A stretch of DNA of 32,635 bases from Thermogemmatispora sp. (GCF_019683755.1 NZ_JADGHT010000011.1:1-32635); one strand, 5' to 3'. Positions 23,415 to 31,458 are shown, counted from the first letter of the stretch. Notes: generated by a model from the letters alone, not told the origin. Made by a program: numbers and translations.

Positions 23415-23489
23415 GGCAGGAGCCGGACGGCTGAACGGGGAGATGAATGGCGCGATCTGGACCCGAATCAGACCCATCCGGCTCCTGCC
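23415..23489. terminator. Wide-loop 13-bp inverted repeat between converging genes
   Basis: GGCAGGAGCCGGA (23415-23427) and its perfect reverse complement (23477-23489) enclose 49 nt. It lies between the convergent dehydrogenase and DUF4388 genes and can act on both strands. There is no T tract. Confidence 0.55.
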
Positions 23490-23586
23490 TGGTTAGCCTG
23501 TGAGTCTAGTGCCTCACCATCATTGATGCAGGGAGCCTGCTCCTCGTCTTCGCCTCTCCCTGACTTTCCCTAGCTCAAGGCGCGTT

Positions 23587-24852
23587 TCAATTCTGTGGCG
23601 GTTCGAAGAGCGAGAAGAACGCTTCCCAGACCTCCTGATTTTCCAGGCGTTCATAGAGAGAAGCAACGCGCGAATTAATTGTCTCAAAGATTACGCGCAA
23701 GATGCGCGAGAGCACCGAGAGCGCCTCTTCATAAAACTCCTTGGAGCGCTGTAAATCGGCGTGGAGCACCTCATGGCAAAGCGCTGTGAAATTCTCCACA
23801 TCGATGCGATTATTGTGGATAATGAACTTATAGTTCCCCATATAGCGCAGCTTCTCGCGAGTCAGCAGCGCCTCCAGCGTATTGGGATCTAGCTCCGTGC
23901 CATTAGCGCGACACGTTTCAGCCAGCGCCTCCATTGTCCAGTTAATATACTGCACCAGGGCCGGCAACTGCTCCACGGGACTCTTGCGCTTATACCAATC
24001 CTGCTCCATGCGGCTAATCAGATTGAGCAGCTCAAAGCTCTCCATGCGCATCCGCTCGGCGGGGCCGGGTAAGCGCACGGTGCGCGCATCACGCGAGGGG
24101 GGATGCGGCTCCTCAGGCAGGGGGACAATCAGCCGCTGCTGCACCAGAGTCGCCAGGTCGCGCGCTACTTCCAACTCAGGACGGCGCAGACCAGTGGCAA
24201 TCTTGCGTACCCAACGATGGAGCGCCACCCGCTGCAGGATCTCAACCACGCGCCCGTTAAAGCTCAATGGGTAGGGGATCGTTGGCACTAACTTTAACAT
24301 CGTGCGCATGCCATTGGGCAAATAAGGCTTAAGCTGCTCCCACTCATCGGCATAGCGCACCATCTCCATTGTCACCCGCACAATCTCCAGATCAAGCGAC
24401 TGCTCCCCATACGGCAGAAAGGCCTGCTTTTTGGGGCTTGTAATGAACTCATAGGTCCCTTCGCGCCAGAGCGCCAGCTCACGCGCTGTCCAGAGAGCCT
24501 TTGTGCGCAGCGCCTCATAGAGCTGCTGCTCAGTAATGACGCGCATGGCGATCAGGCGCTCGCCGATGCGGCGCCCGAAAGCGTCCTGCAACTGCTGGGT
24601 GAAGGCAAACTCCACCTGCTGGAAGGTGGCCATCCCCAATTGTTGGAGCACATCGCCCAGGGTCAACGCGCATGGATCAAGCTCAGAGCAGTTGGCGATC
24701 TTGCCATCGCTGAAATAGAGAATACCGACTCGCCCCTGCTCGTGCTTCAAGTGCAAGGCACCCGTCGCCGACCCCAGCTCCATCATCTGCAGAATTTCAA
24801 CCAACCCGAAATCTCTCAGCGACCCCTGCAAGAGTCTGGTATTCGTCGTCAT
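23587..24852 (-). CDS. DUF4388 (PATAN-type) signalling protein
   Basis: This 421-aa cytoplasmic protein starts at MTTNTRLLQG behind AGGGGGAAGT; the ORF-track start 15 codons upstream has no ribosome site. Residues about 5-110 form the DUF4388 domain: LRDFGLVEILQMMELGSATGALHL-type opening, IYFSDGKIANC-like block (here GILYFSDGKIANC) and VITEQQLYEAL. Such domains are found in gliding, polarity and two-component pathways and are thought to bind response regulators. The remaining 300 residues are helical and not recognised. The promoter carries an inverted repeat over its -10 box, so the gene is probably repressed by a dimeric regulator. It lies downstream of the glycosyltransferase on the same strand, but with its own promoter. 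Confidence 0.85.
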   Translation of the reverse strand: MTTNTRLLQGSLRDFGLVEILQMMELGSATGALHLKHEQGRVGILYFSDGKIANCSELDPCALTLGDVLQQLGMATFQQVEFAFTQQLQDAFGRRIGERLIAMRVITEQQLYEALRTKALWTARELALWREGTYEFITSPKKQAFLPYGEQSLDLEIVRVTMEMVRYADEWEQLKPYLPNGMRTMLKLVPTIPYPLSFNGRVVEILQRVALHRWVRKIATGLRRPELEVARDLATLVQQRLIVPLPEEPHPPSRDARTVRLPGPAERMRMESFELLNLISRMEQDWYKRKSPVEQLPALVQYINWTMEALAETCRANGTELDPNTLEALLTREKLRYMGNYKFIIHNNRIDVENFTALCHEVLHADLQRSKEFYEEALSVLSRILRVIFETINSRVASLYERLENQEVWEAFFSLFEPPQN

Positions 24853-24954
24853 ACTTCCCCCTCGAATGGGACTAGCCGCCACGCCACCTGTCATCACTTC
24901 CGGCCACGCCAGGCCAATCAGAGCCTCGGTCTCTGCCTGATGCTGGGAGCGTAC

Positions 24955-24982
24955 ACTTGGTGCATTATAACAAATACCAAGT
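24955..24982. promoter_or_regulatory. Operator-like repeat over the DUF4388 promoter
   Basis: ACTTGGT (24955-24961) and ACCAAGT (24976-24982) are perfect inverted arms spaced 21 bp centre to centre. Between them lies TATAAT on the minus strand (24969-24964). Candidate -35 boxes (TTGTTG with 18 bp or TTGAAA with 15 bp) lie just upstream, at the 3' end of the glycosyltransferase gene. A dimer bound here would block RNA polymerase. Confidence 0.55.
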
Positions 24983-24986
24983 CATT

Positions 24987-26240
24987 TCAACAAGCACCGC
25001 TTTGCCCCTGCTGCCCCAGCCCATTATGAGCCGCGAGCGCCGCCCGTAGCTGGGGTTCAAGCGCCTCCCAGGAATAGCGCTCCTCGACGAGGCGGCGCCC
25101 ATTGCGTCCAAGCTGGTGCGCCAGGCGCTGATCACGTAGTAGGGTCACAATGGCCTCCTCAAAATCTTCCAGCTCGCGGATCAGGGCATGCTCCCCATCG
25201 CGCAGCGCCAGACCCTCCGCTCCCCGCGGCGTCGTAACCACAGCGCGCTCGAGTGCCAGGGCTTCCAGGATCTTATAGCGGGTACCTGAGCCATGCCGCA
25301 AGGGCACCGGCACAACCGCCGCGCGGGCCAGATACGGGCGTACGTCAGGCACGGTATCAGTGACAACCACCTCCGGCTCACGGCGTAAGCAGCTCACTAG
25401 CCCATAGCGATCACGTCCTACCAGTACCAGCCGCGCCTGTGGGCAGCGGCGACGCACAGCGGGCAGGATGCGCCCACTCAGGAGGGCTGCCGCTTCAACA
25501 TTGGGGCCATAGCCAAACTCCGCCGGATAGACGATATCAAAGCTCTCTTCTGCTGCCAATTCGCCAGACGTCGACGCCCGCGGCGGCTCATACTGACGCA
25601 GGTCTAAGGCGTTGGGGATGACGCGCCAGTGCACTGCAGCGGAGGGGCCACAGACCTGACGCTGACGGCAAACATCTTCCTCTGATGGGAGCCAGACCTC
25701 ATCGGCGGCGGGAAAACAGCGACGCTCGCGCCTCCGAAAGACCAGATGGCGCAGACGCGCCTCCTCTGCCTCGCGCGGCGAGCCGGCTAGCTCTGCCAGT
25801 TGTAGCGCCAGCTCGCTTTCAACATTATGGCAATCAATAAAGACACGCAGGCCACGCCGCTTGAGAGCCGGCGCCAGCTCGCTGGCGTAAGGATGCACCA
25901 GAACAACATGAGAGATCTGCTCCTGCCTCAGCCAGTCCAGCAGGCGCCGTCGCTGGTTTGCCAGCGACGAAGCCACATAGCCAGGCCATAGATGACAGAG
26001 GCGCAGCCCCAGAGCGCGGACGCCCCGCGGTGGCACAAAGGCCGCCAGCTCGGGGCGCTGTGGGTCAGAGAGCGGCGCTCGCTCCAATGAGACCGGGCCC
26101 CCGTCGCGCAAGTCCCAGATGGCCAGCCCCTGCGCCCCAGCCAGGCGCGCCAGCAGACACTGTAGCTGATAAAAGCGGATCTGCAGTCCCCCAATGATGG
26201 GCGGTCTCACCACCCAAGGAGCAATCAGTGCCAGTCGCAT
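24987..26240 (-). CDS. Glycosyltransferase, GT4-like (GT-B fold)
   Basis: This 417-aa enzyme transfers a sugar from a nucleotide donor and is probably cytoplasmic or membrane-associated. The chosen ATG (MRLALIAPW) has AGGTGGC about 10 nt upstream; two earlier Met codons lack a site. The N-terminal half has the RPPIIGGLQIRFYQL loop of GT-B enzymes. The C-terminal half has VYPAEFGYGPN, RLVLVGRD, and the donor-binding block VPLRHGSGTRYKILEALAL, then GAEGL. The last motif is typical of GT4 family retaining transferases in polysaccharide or glycoconjugate synthesis. No other polysaccharide genes are adjacent, so acceptor and donor are unknown. It is driven by a plausible TTGACA promoter about 190 bp upstream. 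Confidence 0.88.
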   Translation of the reverse strand: MRLALIAPWVVRPPIIGGLQIRFYQLQCLLARLAGAQGLAIWDLRDGGPVSLERAPLSDPQRPELAAFVPPRGVRALGLRLCHLWPGYVASSLANQRRRLLDWLRQEQISHVVLVHPYASELAPALKRRGLRVFIDCHNVESELALQLAELAGSPREAEEARLRHLVFRRRERRCFPAADEVWLPSEEDVCRQRQVCGPSAAVHWRVIPNALDLRQYEPPRASTSGELAAEESFDIVYPAEFGYGPNVEAAALLSGRILPAVRRRCPQARLVLVGRDRYGLVSCLRREPEVVVTDTVPDVRPYLARAAVVPVPLRHGSGTRYKILEALALERAVVTTPRGAEGLALRDGEHALIRELEDFEEAIVTLLRDQRLAHQLGRNGRRLVEERYSWEALEPQLRAALAAHNGLGQQGQSGAC

Positions 26241-26428
26241 CGTCTTCGCCACCTTTTCCTCCATCCACAATGAGAGATGAGCGAGTTCCAGCCAGCCAGC
26301 CAAAGGGCGGCGGTCAGCTATGCCCTGATCACCCATCTCAGGCCCAGCTCGCGCTCTCCTGCCTCAACCAGTTGGAGCCAAACAGCCGCAGCCGCCTCCT
26401 GCTCAGGGTGCTCATCCTCATCAGGAGC

Positions 26429-26458
26429 ATTGTGCGCCACGAGCCTGCTTGCTGTCAA
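26429..26458 (-). promoter_or_regulatory. Promoter of the glycosyltransferase gene
   Basis: On the minus strand a perfect TTGACA (26458-26453) precedes CACAAT (26434-26429) by 18 bp. The -10 box is weak. The leader would be about 180 nt. Confidence 0.45.
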
Positions 26459-26580
26459 ATCCCCTTCCTGGTTCGATGGCAGCATCAGAGAGCCAGCCCA
26501 TCGCCCTCTCTCGTGGTTCGTTTCCGGTTGAGGAGGAGCAGCGAGTCAAACCAGAGAGCATGAAAAAGCCTCGCTGCCTT

Positions 26581-26589
26581 TGCTATAAT
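26581..26589 (+). promoter_or_regulatory. Extended -10 promoter giving a leaderless SDR mRNA
   Basis: TGCTATAAT (26581-26589) is a perfect extended -10 whose end lies seven bases before the ATG at 26597. Transcription would therefore start at or next to the start codon. No Shine-Dalgarno is present. Confidence 0.6.
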
Positions 26590-26596
26590 TCCGAAC

Positions 26597-27310
26597 ATGA
26601 GCATCAAAGATCGAGTCGCTGTCATCACCGGAGCAGGCCGTGGCATTGGGCGCGCCACCGCTGAGCGCTTTGCGCGCGAAGGGGCCCGCCTCGTTCTGTT
26701 CAGCCGTACACCGGAGCATCTCGACGAAACGCGCGCGCGCGTCGAGCGTCAGGGAGGCAGCGCCCTCACCATCGTCGGCGATGTCGCCCGCGAGGAGGAC
26801 GTCGAGCAGCTCTTTCAACAGGCTCGCGCCCACTATGGGCGCGTCGACATCCTCATCAACAGCGCTGGCATCGTTGCCGTGCGCCCCTTTCGCGAAATGG
26901 ACACCGCCACCTGGGATCGGGTCCTGGCGGTCAATCTGCGCGGAACCTTCTTGTGCTGTCGAGCCGCCTTTCGCCTCATGGCCGAGCAGGGGCAGGGCGT
27001 CATCATCAACATCTCGTCGCTCTCGGGCGTCAAAGGCGTGGAAAAATTTCCGGGTCTGAGCGCTTACAACGTCTCCAAAGCTGGCATCGCCAGCCTGACC
27101 GAGATCCTGGCTCTGGAAGGAAAAGCCTACAATATCCGCGTCTGCGCCGTCAGCCCGGGAGCAGTCGACACCGACATGCTACGCCAGGCAGCGCCCCACC
27201 TCAAGCCTGGCATGAGCGCGGACGATATGGCAGAGATCCTGCTCTTCCTGGCCGACGACAGCGGGCGTATGCTCAGTGGCACCAACCTGGAAATCTACAG
27301 CAACGCCTAG
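26597..27310 (+). CDS. Short-chain dehydrogenase/reductase (classical SDR)
   Basis: This 237-aa NAD(P)-dependent oxidoreductase has all classical SDR marks: TGAGRGIG cofactor loop (11-18), NSAG, the catalytic Ser in NISSLSG, and YNVSK. The Arg in LFSRTPEH after the second strand suggests NADP preference. The C-terminus ends in LSGTNLEIYSNA. It resembles FabG-like and general SDRs; sepiapterin-type pterin reductases are also SDRs, which is notable because a pterin synthase gene follows 230 bp downstream. Substrate cannot be told from sequence. It appears to be translated from a leaderless transcript. Length and motifs are complete. Confidence 0.92.
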   Translation: MSIKDRVAVITGAGRGIGRATAERFAREGARLVLFSRTPEHLDETRARVERQGGSALTIVGDVAREEDVEQLFQQARAHYGRVDILINSAGIVAVRPFREMDTATWDRVLAVNLRGTFLCCRAAFRLMAEQGQGVIINISSLSGVKGVEKFPGLSAYNVSKAGIASLTEILALEGKAYNIRVCAVSPGAVDTDMLRQAAPHLKPGMSADDMAEILLFLADDSGRMLSGTNLEIYSNA

Positions 27311-27361
27311 CCGTAGCGAGCAGGAAGCCAGCGAGGCCGTTGGCCCGGCTCGAGCAGTCCA

Positions 27362-27403
27362 GGCCGGACGGCTCCAGGAGAAGCTAGGGAAGCAGGTCCG
27401 GCC
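27362..27403 (+). terminator. Possible hairpin downstream of the SDR gene
   Basis: GGCCGGAC (27362-27369) and GTCCGGCC (27396-27403) form a perfect 8-bp stem with a 26-nt loop. There is no T tract. In such G+C-rich DNA this could be chance. Confidence 0.3.
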
Positions 27404-27540
27404 CGCCAGGCCAGCGGGAAAGAGAGGCAGCCCCCGACCGGGCCAGAGTCGACAGACAGAGATGGCCGTCGCTGGCCGTCTCAGATCCGATAGACAGGAG
27501 TCAGCAATTGAGGGGACAAGACGGGAGGACAGACGGGACT

Positions 27541-27975
27541 ATGGCAACAGTCTACTTAACACGTCGCGCCAGCTTCAGCGCCTCGCATCGACTCTGGAGC
27601 GAGGCCCTCAGCGAACGCGAAAACTGGGAACTCTACGGTAAATGCGCCAATCCCAACGGGCACGGGCACAACTACACCCTGGAGGTCACTCTGCGCGGCG
27701 AACCAGACCCGCGCACTGGGATGCTCATGAACCTGACCGAGCTGCGCGAGATTATGCATCGCGCCATCATCGACCAGGTTGACCACCGCCACCTCAACTA
27801 CGATGTACCCTGGCTACGTGAGAGCATTCCCACAACCGAAAACCTGGTCATCAAATTCTGGGAACGCCTTGAGACAGCGCTCCCGCCAGGCCTGCTCTAC
27901 GAGGTCAGGCTGATCGAAACCGACAACAATAGCGCTAGCTACCGAGGCGAGCGCCACCCACTCACTCATCCATAA
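27541..27975 (+). CDS. 6-pyruvoyl-tetrahydropterin synthase / QueD-family protein
   Basis: This 144-aa zinc enzyme acts on dihydroneopterin triphosphate. The ATG at 27541 starts right before the conserved VYLTRRASFSASHRL; a TTG 11 codons earlier is the alternative. Zinc ligands are H16, H41 and H43 (NPNGHGHNY). Catalytic residues are C35, D81/H82 in VDHRHLNYD and E126 in LIETDNNSASY. The spacing C-x5-HGH is that of eukaryotic-type pyruvoyltetrahydropterin synthases (biopterin branch), whereas queuosine QueD enzymes usually have C-x3-HGH. So a pterin-cofactor role is at least as likely as queuosine. No other queuosine gene is nearby. Its 3' end overlaps the converging exonuclease gene by 14 bp. 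Confidence 0.9.
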   Translation: MATVYLTRRASFSASHRLWSEALSERENWELYGKCANPNGHGHNYTLEVTLRGEPDPRTGMLMNLTELREIMHRAIIDQVDHRHLNYDVPWLRESIPTTENLVIKFWERLETALPPGLLYEVRLIETDNNSASYRGERHPLTHP

Positions 27976-29155
27976 GTGAGCGGAGGCGGGCTTTCCAATC
28001 GGTGTCGTTGGCAGCATCGTCGCTCTCGCCGATCGTCCAACTGCGGGCGCCATCGGTGAGACGGGTCGGCTGTGCTGTCAGCGGACGTGGAGAAGAACTG
28101 AGGGTACGCAGGGCAGACTGCGCGGCCTTGCGCACATCGTAGACGGGGTCCTGCAAGAGAGCACGGATCGCCTCGCGGCTGCTCTGGTGCCCCAAGCGGC
28201 CCAAAGCTCGCGCGGCAGCGGCGCGCTCATCGGAGGTCGGTGCCTTAAGCAAGGCTTCGATCTCGGGCGCCAGCCCGGTCAGCGAGAGATCGGCGATCAG
28301 CCGCAAGAGCCGGCTTCGACGCATTGGATGGCGCAGGCTGGCCAGGGCAGCACGACAATCGGCATAGATCTGCTCCTCGCTCAACAGCCCCTTCTCACGC
28401 GCCTCGGCTACCGCTAGCTCGGCGGGCAGCGAAGACGAGCCGCGCAGGAATGGCTCAATCCACTCAGCGACCGGCTCCAGCCCACCAACATACTCATGTA
28501 GCACTAGAATATCATGATAGTGCTCATCCAACCAGTAGTAGAGAGCTAGGGTCATCTCGGCATCTCGTGCCGCATAGGCCACCATCGCCGGTGGAAGGGG
28601 ACGCCGCGCCCAATCGGTACGCTGTAGACTCTTATCGAGATGAATGCCAAAGGCCCGCTGCAACATGGCCGCTAGCGATGACTCGTTCTGGCCGAAAATC
28701 GAGCGGCTTGCCGCCTCCAGATCAAAGTAGTGGGCTACATTCAGGCCGCGTTCGGCCATCACATGCAGATCAGCCCCCGCCCCATGTAGCAGAATACTGA
28801 TCTCAGGGTTTTCCGTGACCGCCGCCAAAGGAGAGAGATCGGCAAGACGCCAGGCATCAATCACAAAACACTGGCCATCGATCGCTAACTGCAGCAGGGC
28901 CAGGCGGTGGGAAGGACCATTCTCGCCCAGGAGCCGAGAGCGACCCTGGACGAACTCGGCATCGACTCCAATAATGCGGGCCGTGCGTAAGATCTCGACA
29001 GCATCACGCAATTGCTCCGGTCGCTCTACATAGAGCCGCCGCCCTTTAGCCGGCGGGCGACCGAGTGGAGGCGTCGGGCCAAGATAACCCGGCTGAACTT
29101 TTTCCTGCACGCCTGGTTCCGGCGAAGCATCTCTGTCTTTCAACGCTTCTGCCAT
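27962..29155 (-). CDS. RNase D-like 3'-5' exonuclease with HEAT repeats
   Basis: This 397-aa protein starts at MAEALKDRD (29155); earlier Met codons are less plausible because a promoter lies at 29215-29210, though no strong Shine-Dalgarno is visible. Residues about 40-210 are a DEDDy exonuclease domain: D65 and E67 in GVDAEFV, D129 in HGAGADLHVM, and Y194/D198 in YAARDAEMT. RNase D trims the 3' ends of tRNA and other small RNAs. Instead of a clear HRDC domain, the C-terminus has HEAT/PBS-lyase-like repeats at about 290-370 (AAAARALGRLGHQSSREAIRALL). This is an unusual module mix. The tail is acidic and polar. Confidence 0.87.
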   Translation of the reverse strand: MAEALKDRDASPEPGVQEKVQPGYLGPTPPLGRPPAKGRRLYVERPEQLRDAVEILRTARIIGVDAEFVQGRSRLLGENGPSHRLALLQLAIDGQCFVIDAWRLADLSPLAAVTENPEISILLHGAGADLHVMAERGLNVAHYFDLEAASRSIFGQNESSLAAMLQRAFGIHLDKSLQRTDWARRPLPPAMVAYAARDAEMTLALYYWLDEHYHDILVLHEYVGGLEPVAEWIEPFLRGSSSLPAELAVAEAREKGLLSEEQIYADCRAALASLRHPMRRSRLLRLIADLSLTGLAPEIEALLKAPTSDERAAAARALGRLGHQSSREAIRALLQDPVYDVRKAAQSALRTLSSSPRPLTAQPTRLTDGARSWTIGESDDAANDTDWKARLRSLMDE

Positions 29156-29209
29156 CCTGGTCACAAAAGCTAGAAACGTTACCTGACTATCAACCTGGAG
29201 GTGTCTCCC

Positions 29210-29218
29210 ACTATAGCA
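29210..29218 (-). promoter_or_regulatory. Extended -10 promoter of the exonuclease gene
   Basis: TGCTATAGT on the minus strand (29218-29210) is an extended -10. The -35 box is poor. The start point near 29203 leaves a leader of about 50 nt. Confidence 0.45.
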
Positions 29219-29437
29219 GATTTTCGCGCTGACGTACAGACCGCAGTTGCCAACCACTCAAGTAGGCCGCAGCCGCAGATCAGCCCAGCTTCGGCCCCTT
29301 CCTTTCCGCGCCGCCAAGCCCAACGCATAGGTTGTGGAACTATAACGGGATGTGGAGGGGCGCAGCCTCATCAGCTCAGCTACTACGGCCACGCCAGCGC
29401 CCTGCCTTTCTCAGTGCCCCACGGGCTAGCTCCAACC

Positions 29438-30025
29438 TTAGCCGGCCAGCCCCGGACGCCTGTCGCGGTCAACCAGTTCCAGCTTGCCGCTGACCACATC
29501 AATCACCAGGCCATGCACCGGGAGTTTGGGCAAGAAGGGACTGTTACGAATGAACTGCACGACCTCGCGGACATTCCCCTCAACATCGGAAAAGGCCCCC
29601 AACCAGCGCACCAGGCCCGCCTGATCGCTTAGACTATAGCGCTCAATCAGGCGCTGCGGCTCAACCCCCAGCGCTTGCATCGAGGCGGTCAGCGCCACTG
29701 GATCAACATGGGCGAGACCACAGTTAGTATGGCCGATCACCAGCACCTCGCGTACGCCAAGTAAATAGATGGCCCCCGCCAGCGAGCGGATCAAATCACT
29801 GTTGACCCCATCCCCCTCGCGCCCGGGGGCAGCCACCGTCGCCCCTGCGGTGCGCAGCTCAACCACATCGCCACGCTCCAGCCCGAGCGCCTGCTCTAGC
29901 AAGCCCACTAGGCGACAATCCATACAGGTGACCACCGCCGTCCGCCGGCGAGGCAAATGACTGAGCGCTGTCAGTTGATGCTCCTCAACAAAGCGGCGAT
30001 TATGCTCTAAAACCTCATCCAGCAT
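29438..30025 (-). CDS. Beta-class carbonic anhydrase
   Basis: This 195-aa enzyme interconverts carbon dioxide and bicarbonate. The ATG at 30025 (MLDEVLEHN) is preceded by a GA-rich stretch (GAGAGAGACAAG); the ORF-track start is 15 codons earlier. Zinc ligands C34, H99 and C102 and the catalytic dyad D36/R38 are present in CMDCR and HTNCG. The C-terminal NSPFLPKLPVHGLVIDVVSGKL resembles short mycobacterial-type beta enzymes. It is a single gene with its own promoter 180 bp upstream. The extra Cys37 in the motif (usually Ser/Ala/Pro) is unusual but not disabling. Role would be bicarbonate supply or pH balance. Confidence 0.95.
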   Translation of the reverse strand: MLDEVLEHNRRFVEEHQLTALSHLPRRRTAVVTCMDCRLVGLLEQALGLERGDVVELRTAGATVAAPGREGDGVNSDLIRSLAGAIYLLGVREVLVIGHTNCGLAHVDPVALTASMQALGVEPQRLIERYSLSDQAGLVRWLGAFSDVEGNVREVVQFIRNSPFLPKLPVHGLVIDVVSGKLELVDRDRRPGLAG

Positions 30026-30330
30026 GGCTTGTCTCTCTCGCCAAATTGTGTACCCACCCTCACGAAGCACTTCCCTCTCCCACCGCTGCAGTGGCCGATC
30101 AGCCCTTCACGCGAGCCGGAGACCAGGCGAACCAGGCGCGGCGCCCGAGCAGCGGGTAGGTCAATACCCTGAAGGGTGAGCGAATGCATCGATGGATGAG
30201 TTCCAGTGTAGCATAGTCGCCACAAACGTGCAATGCGCAGGTTCTACGGGCCAGCCCGCTTGCGAGACTGCTTATCTGGCCACACCAGCCTGACCGGCAA
30301 CCAGCAGCACCGGTGAGCCAGACAGCCCGA
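30026..30330. other. Carbonic anhydrase leader and promoter region
   Basis: No gene is supported. It holds the promoter at 30205-30233. A weak GGCCAG/CTGGCC stem (30249-30281) downstream of phoU is the only terminator-like structure. Confidence 0.5.
30205..30233 (-). promoter_or_regulatory. Promoter of the carbonic anhydrase gene
   Basis: On the minus strand TTGCAC (30233-30228), a 17-bp spacer and TACACT (30210-30205) with the extended TGC. Transcription would start near 30198, giving a leader of about 170 nt. Confidence 0.5.
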
Positions 30331-31137
30331 TTACTCCGGCTGGCGCTCAGCGATGGCCGCCTCTCCCTCAACGATAAAGACAATGCGCTCACAGATATTC
30401 GTGCAATGATCAGCGACGCGCTCCAGCTTATGAGCGATCCAAAGCAGGTAGGTGGCACGTTGCAAGATGCGTGGATCGCTCTGAAGGGCGGGAATGGCCT
30501 GCGCACCCGCCAGCATGGCCATCAGATCATGGCGTACCAAATGATAGCGCACATCAACCACATCATCCTCCTGCCAGAGATGGCGGGCAGCCGCCGCATC
30601 GCGCTGCGCAAAGGCCTGCATTGTGCCCTGCAAGACACGGCGCGCCTCCTGACCCAGATCAAGGATGCCCTGCATAATTGAGGCCTCGCTCACACGGTGA
30701 GACGCCTGCCGCCCTGCCGCCTGAGCTGCTGCCGGCTTCACCCCAGGATCGCCATCCGCTAGGTGACTATCGACCTCCACCTGCGAGGCGGCTTCTGTAC
30801 GCAGCGGCATCATGCGTAGAATAATCGTCGCAATGCCCGCCGCACCATCGCCAATGCGCTCCAGGTCACTGGCGATCGACAAGGCCGCTGTCAGATAGCG
30901 CAGATCCATACCCGCTAATGGCTGCTGAAGCGTGAGCAAACGGATCGTGTGCTCCTCGATCGCTGCACGCAGGCTATCGACACGCGCATCTGCCTCTATC
31001 ACCATGCCTGAGCGCGCCTGGTCGCCGGTGCGCAAAGCGTCGAGCGCGTTCTTGAGCGCCTCATCAACCATCGCGCCAAGCTGATTGATCTGCTGATCTA
31101 GCTCCTGTAGCTCTTTATCAAGCACTGTTCGCGTCAT
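30331..31137 (-). CDS. phoU: PhoU, phosphate signalling protein
   Basis: PhoU links the Pst phosphate transporter to the PhoR/PhoB two-component system and lowers phosphate uptake. The 268-aa product starts at MTRTVLDKEL with AGGAGA about 7 nt upstream; the ORF-track start 32 codons earlier has no site. The two three-helix bundles are evident, with metal-binding motifs ASDLERIGDGAAGIA and AHKLERVADHCTNICE. A polar linker of about 35-40 residues (around 112-150, EAASQVEVDSHL to SHRVSE) separates them and makes the protein longer than usual. The first motif has Gly where the second has His. No pst or phoRB gene lies in the window, so this is a stand-alone copy. Confidence 0.93.
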   Translation of the reverse strand: MTRTVLDKELQELDQQINQLGAMVDEALKNALDALRTGDQARSGMVIEADARVDSLRAAIEEHTIRLLTLQQPLAGMDLRYLTAALSIASDLERIGDGAAGIATIILRMMPLRTEAASQVEVDSHLADGDPGVKPAAAQAAGRQASHRVSEASIMQGILDLGQEARRVLQGTMQAFAQRDAAAARHLWQEDDVVDVRYHLVRHDLMAMLAGAQAIPALQSDPRILQRATYLLWIAHKLERVADHCTNICERIVFIVEGEAAIAERQPE

Positions 31138-31344
31138 CACTTTCTCTCCTTGCACAAAGTCAGCTCGCTGTGGGAAAGCAGACAGGTCTCCGCTCTGGCC
31201 TCCCCAGGCAGCAGAGTTTGCCTGCGCAGCCAACCGCTCAGCGTGCTAGCAGGCAGACAGGCAGCAGCTCGCTACCGCATGGCCCCGGCCTCCTTGCCGC
31301 TGCCGAGCCAGGCAGCTAGATGGCTGCCGGTTCTCACCCCGTTC

Positions 31345-31353
31345 AGTGTACCA
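31345..31353 (-). promoter_or_regulatory. Extended -10 promoter of phoU
   Basis: TGGTACACT on the minus strand (31353-31345) follows an A-rich stretch. The -35 box is weak and no clear Pho-box direct repeats were seen. The leader would be about 200 nt. Confidence 0.4.
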
Positions 31354-31458
31354 TATTTTTCTCCGAAAAGATAGAGTATTATTGCAATCTCCTCCTCTAA
31401 CCTTTAGGGATAGGAGAAAAGCACTGCAGCCGACCAGGCAGCGGCTCTACGCTTACAA

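Larger units (their letters stand above)
26241..26596. other. Divergent region between glycosyltransferase and SDR genes
   Basis: No gene is supported. It contains the glycosyltransferase promoter (26429-26458) and the SDR promoter (26581-26589). The rest shows nothing definable. Confidence 0.55.
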
